DNA from: Pseudoalteromonas rubra
GTDB lineage: Bacteria > Pseudomonadota > Gammaproteobacteria > Enterobacterales > Alteromonadaceae
Direction of reading: 5' to 3'
DNA: 64,000 nucleotides
Assembly (NCBI RefSeq): GCF_005887115.1
Contig: NZ_PNCJ01000019.1
Coordinates: 1 to 64,000 of the forward strand
Numbering within the stretch: the first letter of the stretch is position 1; each line of letters begins with the position of its first letter. The notes below the pieces were generated by a model. That model did not search any database. It was not told the origin of the DNA and saw only the letters and a list, made by a program, of their open reading frames with translations. Both the position numbers and the translations under genes were made by a program. Shown here one piece after another: positions 17,610 through 26,182 of this stretch.

Positions 17610-18391
17610 TACAGGTTGAGGGTTTAAAAAAACGTTTTAAGCTCAGCAGGGAGCATAACAAAAATAAAACCAGTGACGACTCCAGAGAAAGAGACGGTCA
17701 TTTTCATTCAGTTGAATCTGTATCGTTTCAGTGTCAAAAAGGGGAAGTACTGGGGCTACTCGGCCCTAATGGGGCTGGCAAAACAACAACGCTCAGGTTG
17801 TTGTCAACGGCACTGTCTCCTGACAGCGGGGCTATCATTGTCGCAGGGCAAGATATCGTCAAAAACCCGCTACATGGCAGGCGTCATATCGGTTTTTTGT
17901 CTGGCACGACCGGCCTTTATGGGCGCCTGAGTGCAAAAGAAAATGTTGAGTACTTTGCCAGATTACATGGCCTTAAAGGCAAAAAGTTAAAAGACCGCTG
18001 TGAGCTGTTGTTCGAAACGCTGGATATGACTTCCTTCCTCGACAAGCGCTCAGACAGCTTATCTACAGGTATGAAACAGAAAACCAGCATTGCCCGAGCG
18101 GTGGTTCATGACCCGCAGGTGGTTATCCTGGATGAGCCAACAACGGGTCTGGATATTATGACTAAGCAAACCTTACTGTCTTTTATCAGACAATTAAAAG
18201 AGCAGGGTACGCCGGTTATATTTTCTACCCATCATCTTGATGAAGTAGATATGCTATGTGATCGGGTTTGCGTGATTGACAAAGGCATCAGCTGTTTTGA
18301 AGGCGACCTGGGAGCTTTTCGCGAGCAAGGACAAAACAGCGAGCTCAATCAGGCGTTTTTAAATATCATTCAGGGAGGGCAACATGTTTGA
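17606..18391 (+). CDS. natA: ABC exporter ATP-binding protein (NatA-like)
   Basis: ATPase of 261 residues. Walker A is GPNGAGKTT, the signature motif LSTGMKQK, Walker B VVILDEPTTGLD, and the H-loop FSTHHLDE. This order and the permease that follows match the Na+ extrusion system NatAB and related ABC-2 exporters. It starts with GTG (GTGA overlap with the preceding stop), behind AAAGGAC. An unusual charged insertion lies at residues about 14-32. The substrate is not certain; NatA is a family-level name. Confidence 0.85.
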   Translation: MIQVEGLKKRFKLSREHNKNKTSDDSRERDGHFHSVESVSFQCQKGEVLGLLGPNGAGKTTTLRLLSTALSPDSGAIIVAGQDIVKNPLHGRRHIGFLSGTTGLYGRLSAKENVEYFARLHGLKGKKLKDRCELLFETLDMTSFLDKRSDSLSTGMKQKTSIARAVVHDPQVVILDEPTTGLDIMTKQTLLSFIRQLKEQGTPVIFSTHHLDEVDMLCDRVCVIDKGISCFEGDLGAFREQGQNSELNQAFLNIIQGGQHV

Positions 18392-19592
18392 AGTCATGTT
18401 AAAGGAGCTGCGTGAATTACTGAGAGACCGCAAAACGCTGTTTTTTGTAATTGCGCTGCCGATTGTTATCTTTCCCGTTTTATTCGGCTTTGTTGCTTTT
18501 CTGACTTCTAAGGCAGCGTTAGAGGCTGAGCAAAAAGTCCATACCTTTTATGTGGTTAACGAGGATTTCGCTCGTCCTTTCGCTGATACCTTGTTCTATC
18601 ATCGTAGTTTTAAACGCTATGCAGGTGATACTAAGTTCGACACTGTTGAAGCACTCAGAGATGCTGTGAGAAGAGGGATTATTGACGTGGGTATCTACAT
18701 TCCGTCATCTCCTCAGGAACAGCTGTCCCAGGGTAACCAAACTCGATTTCAGGTTATCTTCAATGATGCCCAGTCCATTAATTACATCTATGATCGCATA
18801 AAAAAGGTTATAGATGAGTATTCAGCCAAACTGACAGAGCAGGCGCTTATCAATTTGGGTGTTGAAGAGAATAAACAAGCGGCTGTGCTTAAGCCCGTTT
18901 TGATGGAAAAGGTGGATACGGCTGACCGGCGCGAAAACATAGGTGAGAAAATCGGTGCGTTTATTCCGTATATGTTGATTCCTCTGGTATTGATGGGCGC
19001 CAGTTACCCGGCCATTGATCTGGGAGCGGGTGAAAAAGAGCGTGGCACACTCGAAACCTTGTTGCTAACGCCACTGACCCGCACTCAGCTGGTGTTGGGA
19101 AAATTTTTCACCATTCTGATCAGCTCCATTGCCTGTGCGCTGGTGACCGTATCTAGTATGTCCGTGTGGATATGGGTCGCGAGCGGGTTTGGTGCACTCG
19201 ATCCAATCCTGAGTGCGTTTGCAACGGTTACTCAGTGGGACTTTCTTTTGATTTTTGCTCTGCTATTGCCCGTTGCCATGATGCTATCGTCTCTGGTGCT
19301 GGCGATATCCATTTATGCTCGCAGCTTTAAAGAAGCACAAAATTACATGGGGCCGCTGAGTATGCTGGTGTTTGTGCCGATTGTGATTTCCGTTTTGCCG
19401 AATATGGTATTAGATGCTAAAACCGCTTGGATCCCAATTACTAATGTGGCCCTGGCCATCAAGGAAATTGTTAAAGGGACTGTTGATTACCAAGCTGTTG
19501 CGCTGATCTTCTTAGCTTCAACTATGCTCGCTGCAGCACTGTTGGCTTGTTGTGTTCGTTGGTTCAGCCGTGAATCTGTATTATTCAGATAG
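18384..19592 (+). CDS. natB: ABC-2 type exporter permease (NatB-like)
   Basis: Permease of 402 residues. It has one N-terminal membrane segment (residues about 20-42), a large extracytoplasmic domain (to about 190), then five or so membrane segments. The family motif GAGEKERGTLETLLLTPLTRTQLVLGKF lies at about 214-241. It overlaps the ATPase gene by 8 nt with GGGAGGGC before the ATG. Together they form one exporter, likely for Na+ or another small solute. Confidence 0.86.
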   Translation: MFEVMLKELRELLRDRKTLFFVIALPIVIFPVLFGFVAFLTSKAALEAEQKVHTFYVVNEDFARPFADTLFYHRSFKRYAGDTKFDTVEALRDAVRRGIIDVGIYIPSSPQEQLSQGNQTRFQVIFNDAQSINYIYDRIKKVIDEYSAKLTEQALINLGVEENKQAAVLKPVLMEKVDTADRRENIGEKIGAFIPYMLIPLVLMGASYPAIDLGAGEKERGTLETLLLTPLTRTQLVLGKFFTILISSIACALVTVSSMSVWIWVASGFGALDPILSAFATVTQWDFLLIFALLLPVAMMLSSLVLAISIYARSFKEAQNYMGPLSMLVFVPIVISVLPNMVLDAKTAWIPITNVALAIKEIVKGTVDYQAVALIFLASTMLAAALLACCVRWFSRESVLFR

Positions 19593-19595
19593 ATA

Positions 19596-19621
19596 GGTAG
19601 CATGGTTAACGCCATGCTACC
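19596..19621. terminator. Hairpin between convergent natB and the phosphoesterase gene
   Basis: Perfect 10-bp stem GGTAGCATGG / CCATGCTACC with a six-base loop. No T run on either side, so termination would be weak or factor-assisted. Confidence 0.5.
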
Positions 19622-19628
19622 CAATGGT

Positions 19629-20435
19629 TCAGGCAGCCTTGACGTCCTCAGAGGAGGCTACTTCAGGCTCGATCACGGTCAGAACTTTCTTAATGTCAGA
19701 CCAATGTAGTAATTCAATTCGGCCTTGTTCATTTTCTACCAGCGCAGTACAATTTTCTATCCAGTCGCCATCATTGCAGTACACGATACCATCCATGACA
19801 GCAATCCTTGGTTGATGTATATGACCGCAAATAATGCCATCAACACCGCGTTTTTTCGCTTCGTGCACCGCAGCTTGTTCGAAAGCATGGATGGCTTCAC
19901 GGGCTTTATGAACCCGGTTCTTTAGCCATGAAGCCAAAGACCAATAGTGTCCGCCATAAAGCCTGCGTACTCGATTGGTCCAGCGGTTAAGAAACAGCAA
20001 GAAGTCATAGGCTGCATCGCCTATGATGCTTATCAGCTTGTTGTAGCGGGTTGCTGAATCAAAATCATCACCATGCAACAACAAAAATTGCTTACCTGCA
20101 GACGTAGTATGAATATAGGTTTTGTGTACTTCAACATGAAACAGAGTTTTACCTACGTAACTGCGAAAAGTCTCATCGTGATTACCGGGAATGTAAATAA
20201 CTTTAGTGCCATTTTCAGCCTTGCGTTGAATACATTCGAGTACCTGGTAGTGGCTGGAATGCCAGAAAAACTGCCTCTTGAGTGACCATAGGTCTACGAT
20301 GTCACCGACAAGATACAGGGTGTCGCAACGTGTGCTGTTCAGAAAGTCCAGCAGAAACTCGGCTTTGCAGTCTTTATAGCCCAGATGTACATCAGAGATC
20401 CAAATTGTTGGATAGTAGGTTTGTGTCATAGCCAT
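19629..20435 (-). CDS. LpxH-like UDP-2,3-diacylglucosamine diphosphatase family phosphoesterase
   Basis: Calcineurin-like metallophosphoesterase of about 268 residues with all metal motifs: SDVHLG, GDIVDLW, GNHDE, HGDDFD and GHIHQPR. It belongs to the COG2908 group annotated as UDP-2,3-diacylglucosamine diphosphatase, but it is longer than E. coli LpxH and contains an extra helical segment (WTNRVRRLYGGHYWSLASWLKNRVHKARE), so it is probably the paralogue and not the essential lipid A enzyme. The frame is open to 20480; GAGAG favours the ATG at 20435 or 20429. Confidence 0.8.
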   Translation of the reverse strand: MAMTQTYYPTIWISDVHLGYKDCKAEFLLDFLNSTRCDTLYLVGDIVDLWSLKRQFFWHSSHYQVLECIQRKAENGTKVIYIPGNHDETFRSYVGKTLFHVEVHKTYIHTTSAGKQFLLLHGDDFDSATRYNKLISIIGDAAYDFLLFLNRWTNRVRRLYGGHYWSLASWLKNRVHKAREAIHAFEQAAVHEAKKRGVDGIICGHIHQPRIAVMDGIVYCNDGDWIENCTALVENEQGRIELLHWSDIKKVLTVIEPEVASSEDVKAA

Positions 20436-20523
20436 ACTCTCGAGCGTAATAAACCCTAAGTTAGAGACGAGGGATGACAAAAACAGGGCAGTTAAGAGAA
20501 GCTATTGTGACAGTGGGGATAAA

Positions 20524-20549
20524 GCAGAGCACAGCTCAGTGTACTCTGC
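20524..20549 (-). terminator. Probable proS terminator
   Basis: Nine-bp stem (one mismatch) GCAGAGCAC / GTACTCTGC just after the proS stop on the minus strand, followed there by TTTA. Weak T run. Confidence 0.4.
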
Positions 20550-20561
20550 CGAAGAAGGGGG

Positions 20562-22286
20562 TTATTTACCCAATGCTTTGGCGATCTCTGCTACTGCAGA
20601 GTCGATGTCCAGCATCAGTTTTTCACCAGTACGACGGTTTTTAAGCTCAACCTGATTGTTATCCAGGTTACGCTCGCCTATCACCAGTGTAAATGGCACG
20701 CCCAATAGCTCCATGTCGTTGAACATCACACCCGGACGTTCTTTACGATCGTCAAATAGTACCTCAACACCGGCCGCTTGCAGGTCTGTATAAAACTTCT
20801 GTGCAATATCAGGGATGCGATGCGATTTATGCATATTCATTGGTACAATAGCCAGCTCAAACGGCGCAATGGCCTGTGGCCACTTAATGCCGTAATCGTC
20901 ATTATTCTGCTCGATGGCAGCCGCAACGATACGCGAAACACCAATACCGTAACAGCCCATGGTCATGACCTGGTTTTTACCACTTTCACCTAGTACGCCA
21001 GCGCTCATGGCTTCTGAGTACTTAGTACCTAGCTGGAAAATGTGACCAACTTCAATACCACGTTTGATCTGCAGCGTGCCTTTACCACACGGACTTGGAT
21101 CGCCTTCAACCACATTGCGCAGATCTGCAACCGTATAGTCTGTCACATCACGATCCCAGTTAATACCACTGTAGTGAACGCCATTTTTATTCGCACCTGC
21201 AACGAAGTCGGCCATGACAGCAGCGCTGCGATCGACGATAACAGGCATGCTCAGACCAACCGGGCCCAGTGAACCAGGCTTAGCGCCAATGGCTGCAATA
21301 ATGTCTTCTTCTTTGGCCATTTCCAGCGGCGAATCAACCAGAGGTAGTTTCTCAGCTTTAAGCTCATTCAACTCGTGATCACCACGCAGAATAAGCGCAA
21401 CCAGACCACGCTTATCGTCTTCGTCCGGTGCACCATAGACTATCAGAGTCTTCACACCACGATGTGGTTTAACACCGTGCTTTGCTTTTAACTCGGCTAT
21501 CGTGTTGGCTTCAGGCGTGTCAAAGGTGTTAAGCGCTTTTGATGGCTCTGGACGAGGCTCAGATGGCGCAATTGCTTCCGCTTTTTCAATGTTTGCAGCA
21601 TAGTCACTTTCAGTACTGAAAGCGATAGCATCTTCACCCGATTCAGCCAAAACGTGGAACTCGTGCGACACACTGCCACCGATAGAACCGGTATCTGCGA
21701 TAACCGGGCGGTAATCCAGGCCCAGGCGTTCAAAGATATTACAGTAGGCCTGGTGCATTGCCTGATAGGTTTTTTCCAGGCACGCTTCGTCCAGGTGGAA
21801 AGAATACGCATCTTTCATGGTGAATTCACGGGCACGCATGACACCAAAACGAGGGCGCACTTCGTCACGGACTTTGGTCTGAACCTGATATAAGGTCAGT
21901 GGCAGTTGTTTGTAGCTGCTGACTTCACGGCGTACCAGATCAGTGATCACTTCTTCGTGGGTTGGGCCCAGTGCGAACGGACGATTGTGTCTGTCATTGA
22001 TACGCAGTAGTTCAGGACCAAACTGCTCCCAACGGCCCGACTCTTGCCATAAATCAGCAGGCTGAATGATGGGCATCAGCATTTCAATGGCACCGGCTTT
22101 ATCCATTTCTTCACGGACGATTTTTTCTACTTTACGCAGCACTTTCAGGCCGGAAGGTAACCAAGTGTATAAACCGGAGGCTAATTTGCGGATCATGCCC
22201 GCGCGTAACATCAGCTGATGGCTGATCACTTCTGCATCTGCAGGCGTCTCTTTTTGAGTCGCTAAAATATATTGACTGGTACGCAT
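20562..22286 (-). CDS. proS: Prolyl-tRNA synthetase
   Basis: Class II aminoacyl-tRNA synthetase charging tRNA-Pro. Motif 1 region [18 protein letters not shown], motif 2 [24 protein letters not shown] and motif 3 [17 protein letters not shown] are all visible. The YbaK-like editing insertion (residues about 225-400), typical of bacterial ProS, is present. About 574 residues, as expected. The ORF begins at 22301, but GGAACAAGT before [14 protein letters not shown] points to 22286. Confidence 0.96.
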   Translation of the reverse strand: MRTSQYILATQKETPADAEVISHQLMLRAGMIRKLASGLYTWLPSGLKVLRKVEKIVREEMDKAGAIEMLMPIIQPADLWQESGRWEQFGPELLRINDRHNRPFALGPTHEEVITDLVRREVSSYKQLPLTLYQVQTKVRDEVRPRFGVMRAREFTMKDAYSFHLDEACLEKTYQAMHQAYCNIFERLGLDYRPVIADTGSIGGSVSHEFHVLAESGEDAIAFSTESDYAANIEKAEAIAPSEPRPEPSKALNTFDTPEANTIAELKAKHGVKPHRGVKTLIVYGAPDEDDKRGLVALILRGDHELNELKAEKLPLVDSPLEMAKEEDIIAAIGAKPGSLGPVGLSMPVIVDRSAAVMADFVAGANKNGVHYSGINWDRDVTDYTVADLRNVVEGDPSPCGKGTLQIKRGIEVGHIFQLGTKYSEAMSAGVLGESGKNQVMTMGCYGIGVSRIVAAAIEQNNDDYGIKWPQAIAPFELAIVPMNMHKSHRIPDIAQKFYTDLQAAGVEVLFDDRKERPGVMFNDMELLGVPFTLVIGERNLDNNQVELKNRRTGEKLMLDIDSAVAEIAKALGK

Positions 22287-22443
22287 ACTTGTTCCGTTCA
22301 ATTGATGATTACTCAGGCCTTGGCCCAGGTAGTCATACGTTGTTGTAGTATTTTTGTCGGGTTAGTTTAACAGTGCTAAAACCGCTTAAAAAGCTTTATT
22401 TATCGTGAAAAAGCGACAGTTCAGGAGGCTGGGGGATTTTTGT

Positions 22444-23154
22444 TCAATCCGACTCAGCAATAGCCACTTCAAGCACATGGTTGTGTTCGCCATCTACTTG
22501 CCAGCGAATATTAAAGTCATAGAGATTCATGCCATAGTTTTGCGGATTTTCCTGCTTTTTTTTGTATGCAGGGCGAGGGTCTTGTTTGAGTACATTACCA
22601 ATAAAAGCTCTCAGTTCCGGGTAATGGCTCTGTTGAGAGATAAAATCTTCGGCCTGATCACTAAAAGTCACCGTCATTTGCGTCTCTGGGCGGGTATCTG
22701 CAAAACCCGCGGCAGCATCTGTCAGGGCATCTGAATAGGGCAAATAGGGTTTAATATCGACTATCGGCGTGCCATCGAGTAAGTCTATTCCAGATAGCAG
22801 TAGTGCGAGTTGACCATTTTTGTACTCGACACCTTCGAGCTTTACGGCACTCATACCAATGCCATTGGGTCTGAAGGTGGCGCGGGTCGCAAATACACCT
22901 TTGCGCGCATTGCCGCCTAACCGTGGCGGTCGTACCAAAGCAGAGTACCCTTTGTCTGCGGTCTCGTGAAAGCGGAATAACAACCACAGGTGGCTAAACT
23001 CCTCAATACCGCGTACAAACTCTTCTCGATTAAAGTCCTCACAGAATACCAGCTTAGCTTTGGCTTCTGGTACAAGGCGAGGTTGTCTTGGAATGGCAAA
23101 CTTTTGTTTATAGGGTGAATGAATCACACCAATGGGCTGTATATCGAAGTGCAC
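22444..23154 (-). CDS. trmO: tRNA (N6-threonylcarbamoyladenosine(37)-N6)-methyltransferase TrmO
   Basis: Methylates t6A37 of threonine tRNAs to m6t6A with SAM. The TsaA-like beta-barrel domain fills the N-terminal 140 residues: IGVIHSPYKQKFAIPRQPRL, FSHLWLLFRFH, ATRATFRPNGIGMSAVKLEG, DLLDGTPIVDIKPYLPYSD. The C-terminal extension (DPRPAY) matches gammaproteobacterial TrmO. It starts with GTG. It lies upstream of proS with a 157-nt gap, another tRNA-related gene on the same strand. Confidence 0.93.
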   Translation of the reverse strand: MHFDIQPIGVIHSPYKQKFAIPRQPRLVPEAKAKLVFCEDFNREEFVRGIEEFSHLWLLFRFHETADKGYSALVRPPRLGGNARKGVFATRATFRPNGIGMSAVKLEGVEYKNGQLALLLSGIDLLDGTPIVDIKPYLPYSDALTDAAAGFADTRPETQMTVTFSDQAEDFISQQSHYPELRAFIGNVLKQDPRPAYKKKQENPQNYGMNLYDFNIRWQVDGEHNHVLEVAIAESD

Positions 23155-23304
23155 GCAATATTCCGGTTAGTAAGTTTGCGCGTATTGTAGCGACCTAAAA
23201 GCGTTGTAACAAATGGAAGTGAAATTACGCTGTAATCCTGTGTAATTCCCCAGTTTGCTGTTTGTAGCTAGGATCGGGTTATTACATAATGTATTGGTTT
23301 GAAA

Positions 23305-23658
23305 ATGTTTAGTATAGAAAGTGCTCCGCAGTCTGAGCAAAAAGGTCGTCTTGTCTCTAATATGATGGAACCGACATACAGTCGTCTGGTAAGTAGTATT
23401 TGCCGTCGGGTTTTTACAGAGCAGTCTCCAGTGATGCCGCTGGTCGTGGAGCAACTTTGTAAACGCCGTGTATTTTTACAACCATTATTTGCGGGGGTAG
23501 GTGATGGCACTGTTAGGGCCACTCAACTTAACACTGCCCTGCAATGCGAGATTGAGCTGGTAGTGAGTAAGGTCATGTCTCAATGCGATATGCCGCGCCA
23601 CGAGCTTATCAGGCAAACAAATACAACAATGTTCGAGCTGGCCAGGCAAGCTATCTAA
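23305..23658 (+). CDS. Conserved-looking hypothetical protein
   Basis: A 117-residue soluble protein from ATG 23305; the frame also opens at TTG 23299. I recognise no domain. It is moderately basic and helical in composition, with Cys at SSICRRV, QLCKRRV, LQCEIE and SQCDMP. No good ribosome-binding site is visible. Its stop overlaps the stop of the convergent REC-PilZ gene by 4 nt. Codon use looks like the neighbours, so I think it is a real gene, perhaps restricted to this genus. Confidence 0.55.
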   Translation: MFSIESAPQSEQKGRLVSNMMEPTYSRLVSSICRRVFTEQSPVMPLVVEQLCKRRVFLQPLFAGVGDGTVRATQLNTALQCEIELVVSKVMSQCDMPRHELIRQTNTTMFELARQAI

Positions 23659-24416
23659 TTATTATCTACAACGTCCGGGGCTGCGTTATCCAGGTGTATC
23701 ATCAGTTTGTCCAGGTTATTACGAACCTGCTCGCTGCATTTATCCAGCTCAAAGCGCACGCCCAGCAAGCAGTCTTGCTCTGGGCCTTCGTTTGCTTCTA
23801 TACGCACAATCGACCCATACAAAGGGGAAATACTCAAAGCGTGAGGGCCGTTAAAGTTGTCAAAGCTCAGGTTGAATTCGGTGGTTTTGTATAGTTTAAG
23901 CGCGTCCACATAATCTGAATAAACCTGCATACCTGTGTGGCTGATGTTATTTACCTTGGCTTCAAGCAGGGCGTCGGATGCAACAATACGCATGGCGTGT
24001 GCTGGCAAGGCTGAATGGCGCACTGAGTTACGTTTACAAGCGCCATTCCATGATTTATTCACAGCAGCTTCAAGTTTTTCTGCCCTAAACGGCTTGACGA
24101 CAAAGTGGCTAACGCCATTTTTAATCGCGGTTATCACAAAATCGCGCTCACCGTTCGAGGTCATCATGATAAAAGGCAGGTCTTTAAATTTTGCGCTATT
24201 GCGGACTCGGTAGAGCAGCTCTTCGCCATTCATTTCAGGCATTTGCCAGTCAGAAATAATAATGTCGACGGGCTTTGACTCGAGGATCTGAATTGCCTGC
24301 TTACCATTAGCTGCCATGATCACCTGATCTGACCCCAGGCGTGTCTTTATGATATTACGTACGACATTGCGCACTGCGGTACAATCGTCAACCACTAAAA
24401 ACCGGACATTTCTCAC
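23655..24416 (-). CDS. Response regulator with REC and C-terminal PilZ-like domain
   Basis: An N-terminal receiver (residues about 3-122) with the acidic pair DD (VVDDCTAVRN), phospho-acceptor Asp in IISDWQMPEMNG, Thr/Ser in MMTSNG and Lys in VVKPF. The C-terminal PilZ-like segment begins with RHSALPAHAMRIVASD and has NISHTGMQVYS, so it may bind c-di-GMP. The ORF opens with TTG at 24443; GTG at 24416 gives MRNVRFLVVDD, the natural REC start. No sensor kinase is adjacent. Probable role in motility or surface behaviour, by family. Confidence 0.8.
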   Translation of the reverse strand: MRNVRFLVVDDCTAVRNVVRNIIKTRLGSDQVIMAANGKQAIQILESKPVDIIISDWQMPEMNGEELLYRVRNSAKFKDLPFIMMTSNGERDFVITAIKNGVSHFVVKPFRAEKLEAAVNKSWNGACKRNSVRHSALPAHAMRIVASDALLEAKVNNISHTGMQVYSDYVDALKLYKTTEFNLSFDNFNGPHALSISPLYGSIVRIEANEGPEQDCLLGVRFELDKCSEQVRNNLDKLMIHLDNAAPDVVDNN

Positions 24417-24468
24417 TACTATTTGCTCTTTCTTTGACCACAATTTAAGCCGGCGGCAATCATAGCAC

Positions 24469-24492
24469 AGCTCTTACCAGCAGGTAAGAGCT
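24469..24492. promoter_or_regulatory. Perfect 10-bp inverted repeat before the REC-PilZ gene
   Basis: AGCTCTTACC / GGTAAGAGCT separated by AGCA, 53 nt upstream of the GTG start. Could be a repressor operator or a leader hairpin. The rest of the 330-nt gap (24417-24747) holds the mipA promoter region, with no other structure I can name. Confidence 0.5.
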
Positions 24493-24747
24493 ACATTGGA
24501 TAAATTTAAACCGTTCCAAAATGGGTGACTTAAATACATGAAGGCACCTGAAATGTGAATAACTGTTGTGATATGGCGCACAAAGTTACAGTTGCTCACA
24601 AGGCTCTCACTGAGTTTTGCATGTTTTTATCACATCATGAGTACGTGGAGTTCAAGAGGAAGTCAGCGCATTCGCTTAGCCGTTATCGGCAGACTCCCGA
24701 ACTTTCAATCTCAGCGCAATAACACTTTTAGAGACTAGGAGCTCATA

Positions 24748-25542
24748 ATGATCGGGATATTTAAAAACTCAGTGGCCATGGCTGGCGGTTTATTTTTGGG
24801 TCTGGCAAGCATGTATGGTAACGCCTCCGAGCAAGGGCAGGATGACTGGGAAGTCAAAATTGGTGCAGGTGTATTAGTGGCAGACTTGCCCTGGAAAGGA
24901 GTTGGCAATGAATTTGCGATAGTACCGATGGCCGACATCAAAAAAGGTAACTGGTTTTCCAATGAAGACAGCACCATCGGTTATCAATTTTTGAATTTAA
25001 ATGATACTTTTACAGCTTACGCAGGTCTTGGATATCGCAACGAAGGGTATGATAGTCTGTTTGGTAACACCAGCTCAGACAGTAAAGTGTTTGACGGCTA
25101 TGACGCACCTGATGGTGAGCTAGTGTTGAACTATGGCGCCAGATTCTTATGGTTCGGTGTATCCGGACATACCGATTTGTCCGACGAATCAGACGCCACC
25201 AATTTTGCACTCAGTGCAGAAGTTCCTTTGTATGAAAGTGCTCATGGATTCGGTATTTCGGCACAGGCACAGGTGCGCTGGCTGGATTCAGATTACGTGA
25301 ATACCGTATACGGGATCAGCGGCAAAAATATCAATGCATCAGTTGGGCGGACAGCGTATCAGACTGACGACAGTGCCGTGAACGTCACGTTTGGCTTAAA
25401 CGCCTACTACCAGTTGACGCCAGAAGTTACCCTGATAGGCAGTGTAAGCAGAACAGAGCTGGATAGCGTCATCAGCAAGAGCCCTCTGGTTGGTGACGAT
25501 ACTATGGATGTGGCCTTTATCGGCGCACTGTACACCTTTTAA
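24748..25542 (+). CDS. MipA/OmpV family outer membrane protein
   Basis: A 264-residue beta-barrel protein with a signal peptide (MAGGLFLGLASMYGNASEQ). Family features are WEVKIGAGVLVADLPWKGVGNE near the N-terminus and a terminal strand ending in aromatic Phe (VAFIGALYTF), the usual sorting signal for outer-membrane barrels. MipA links murein enzymes and OmpV is an antigen; the role of this copy is unknown. AGGAGCTCATA precedes the ATG. Confidence 0.88.
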   Translation: MIGIFKNSVAMAGGLFLGLASMYGNASEQGQDDWEVKIGAGVLVADLPWKGVGNEFAIVPMADIKKGNWFSNEDSTIGYQFLNLNDTFTAYAGLGYRNEGYDSLFGNTSSDSKVFDGYDAPDGELVLNYGARFLWFGVSGHTDLSDESDATNFALSAEVPLYESAHGFGISAQAQVRWLDSDYVNTVYGISGKNINASVGRTAYQTDDSAVNVTFGLNAYYQLTPEVTLIGSVSRTELDSVISKSPLVGDDTMDVAFIGALYTF

Positions 25543-25572
25543 GCGTACTTGCTACACTTGCAAACTCGTTAC

Positions 25573-25608
25573 ACACGCTGGGTCAGTCACCCTGATCCAG
25601 CGTGTTTT
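25573..25608. terminator. Bidirectional terminator mipA / thioesterase
   Basis: Fourteen-bp stem (one G-U pair) ACACGCTGGGTCAG / CTGATCCAGCGTGT with TCACC loop and TTTT on the plus side. It overlaps the last codons of the thioesterase gene on the minus strand. Confidence 0.78.
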
Positions 25609-26065
25609 GTAACAGAGACTCGGTCTGAATCGCAATTTCTTTCATCTTAATGGCATATTGCTCCAGCGCTTTTTGTTCCTGGGTTTTTGCTTCAAATTTG
25701 GCAACAGGGATAGGGTAACCCGCCTGGTCCATGGCAATAAAACTGATGATACAATGATTGGTTTCGACCATGTGTTGCTTTTGTGGGTCGCCACAACGTA
25801 CCTGAATAAATATTTGCATGCTGGTTTTGCCGGTATGGGCAATGCGTGCAGAGACTTCAACAATTTGGCCAACCAAAATAGGGCGGTGGAAACGCACACC
25901 AGCAACCGATACAGTGACACAATAGGCGCCACTCCAGCCTGCGGCACAAGCATACCCAGCTTGATCGATCCATTTCATTACCACACCACCATGCACTTTG
26001 CCGCCAAAGTTTACGTCGGTTGGTTCTGCTAAAAAGCGAAATACCACTTCCGATTGCTGCGCCAT
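25583..26065 (-). CDS. Acyl-CoA thioesterase (hotdog fold, YciA-like)
   Basis: A 160-residue hotdog thioesterase hydrolysing acyl-CoA. The pattern FLAEPTDVNFGGKVHGGVVMKWIDQAGYACA places the catalytic Asn/Asp region and the HGG motif on the hotdog helix; a second typical stretch is VGQIVEVSARIAHTGKTSMQIFIQV. The start 26065 is chosen because GAGGTG lies five bases before it; ATG 26077 is in frame. It lies next to the ETF genes, fitting acyl-CoA metabolism, but is transcribed separately from etfD. Confidence 0.88.
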   Translation of the reverse strand: MAQQSEVVFRFLAEPTDVNFGGKVHGGVVMKWIDQAGYACAAGWSGAYCVTVSVAGVRFHRPILVGQIVEVSARIAHTGKTSMQIFIQVRCGDPQKQHMVETNHCIISFIAMDQAGYPIPVAKFEAKTQEQKALEQYAIKMKEIAIQTESLLQNTLDQGD

Positions 26066-26101
26066 AGGGCACCTCATCTTCTAAATATACTTGCTTAAGT
26101 A

Positions 26102-26126
26102 TAGAAAAAAAGGGGCATTTTGCCCC
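26102..26126 (-). terminator. Terminator downstream of etfD
   Basis: Read on the minus strand, a GGGGCA/TGCCCC stem with a three-base loop is followed by seven T residues. A second GC-rich hairpin (GCGGGGG/CCCCCGC, 26155-26173) sits between it and the gene end. Confidence 0.82.
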
Positions 26127-26182
26127 GGCAATTTAGGATAAAATCGGATGGTTGCGGGGGAGCTGCCCCCGCTAGGATAGGC

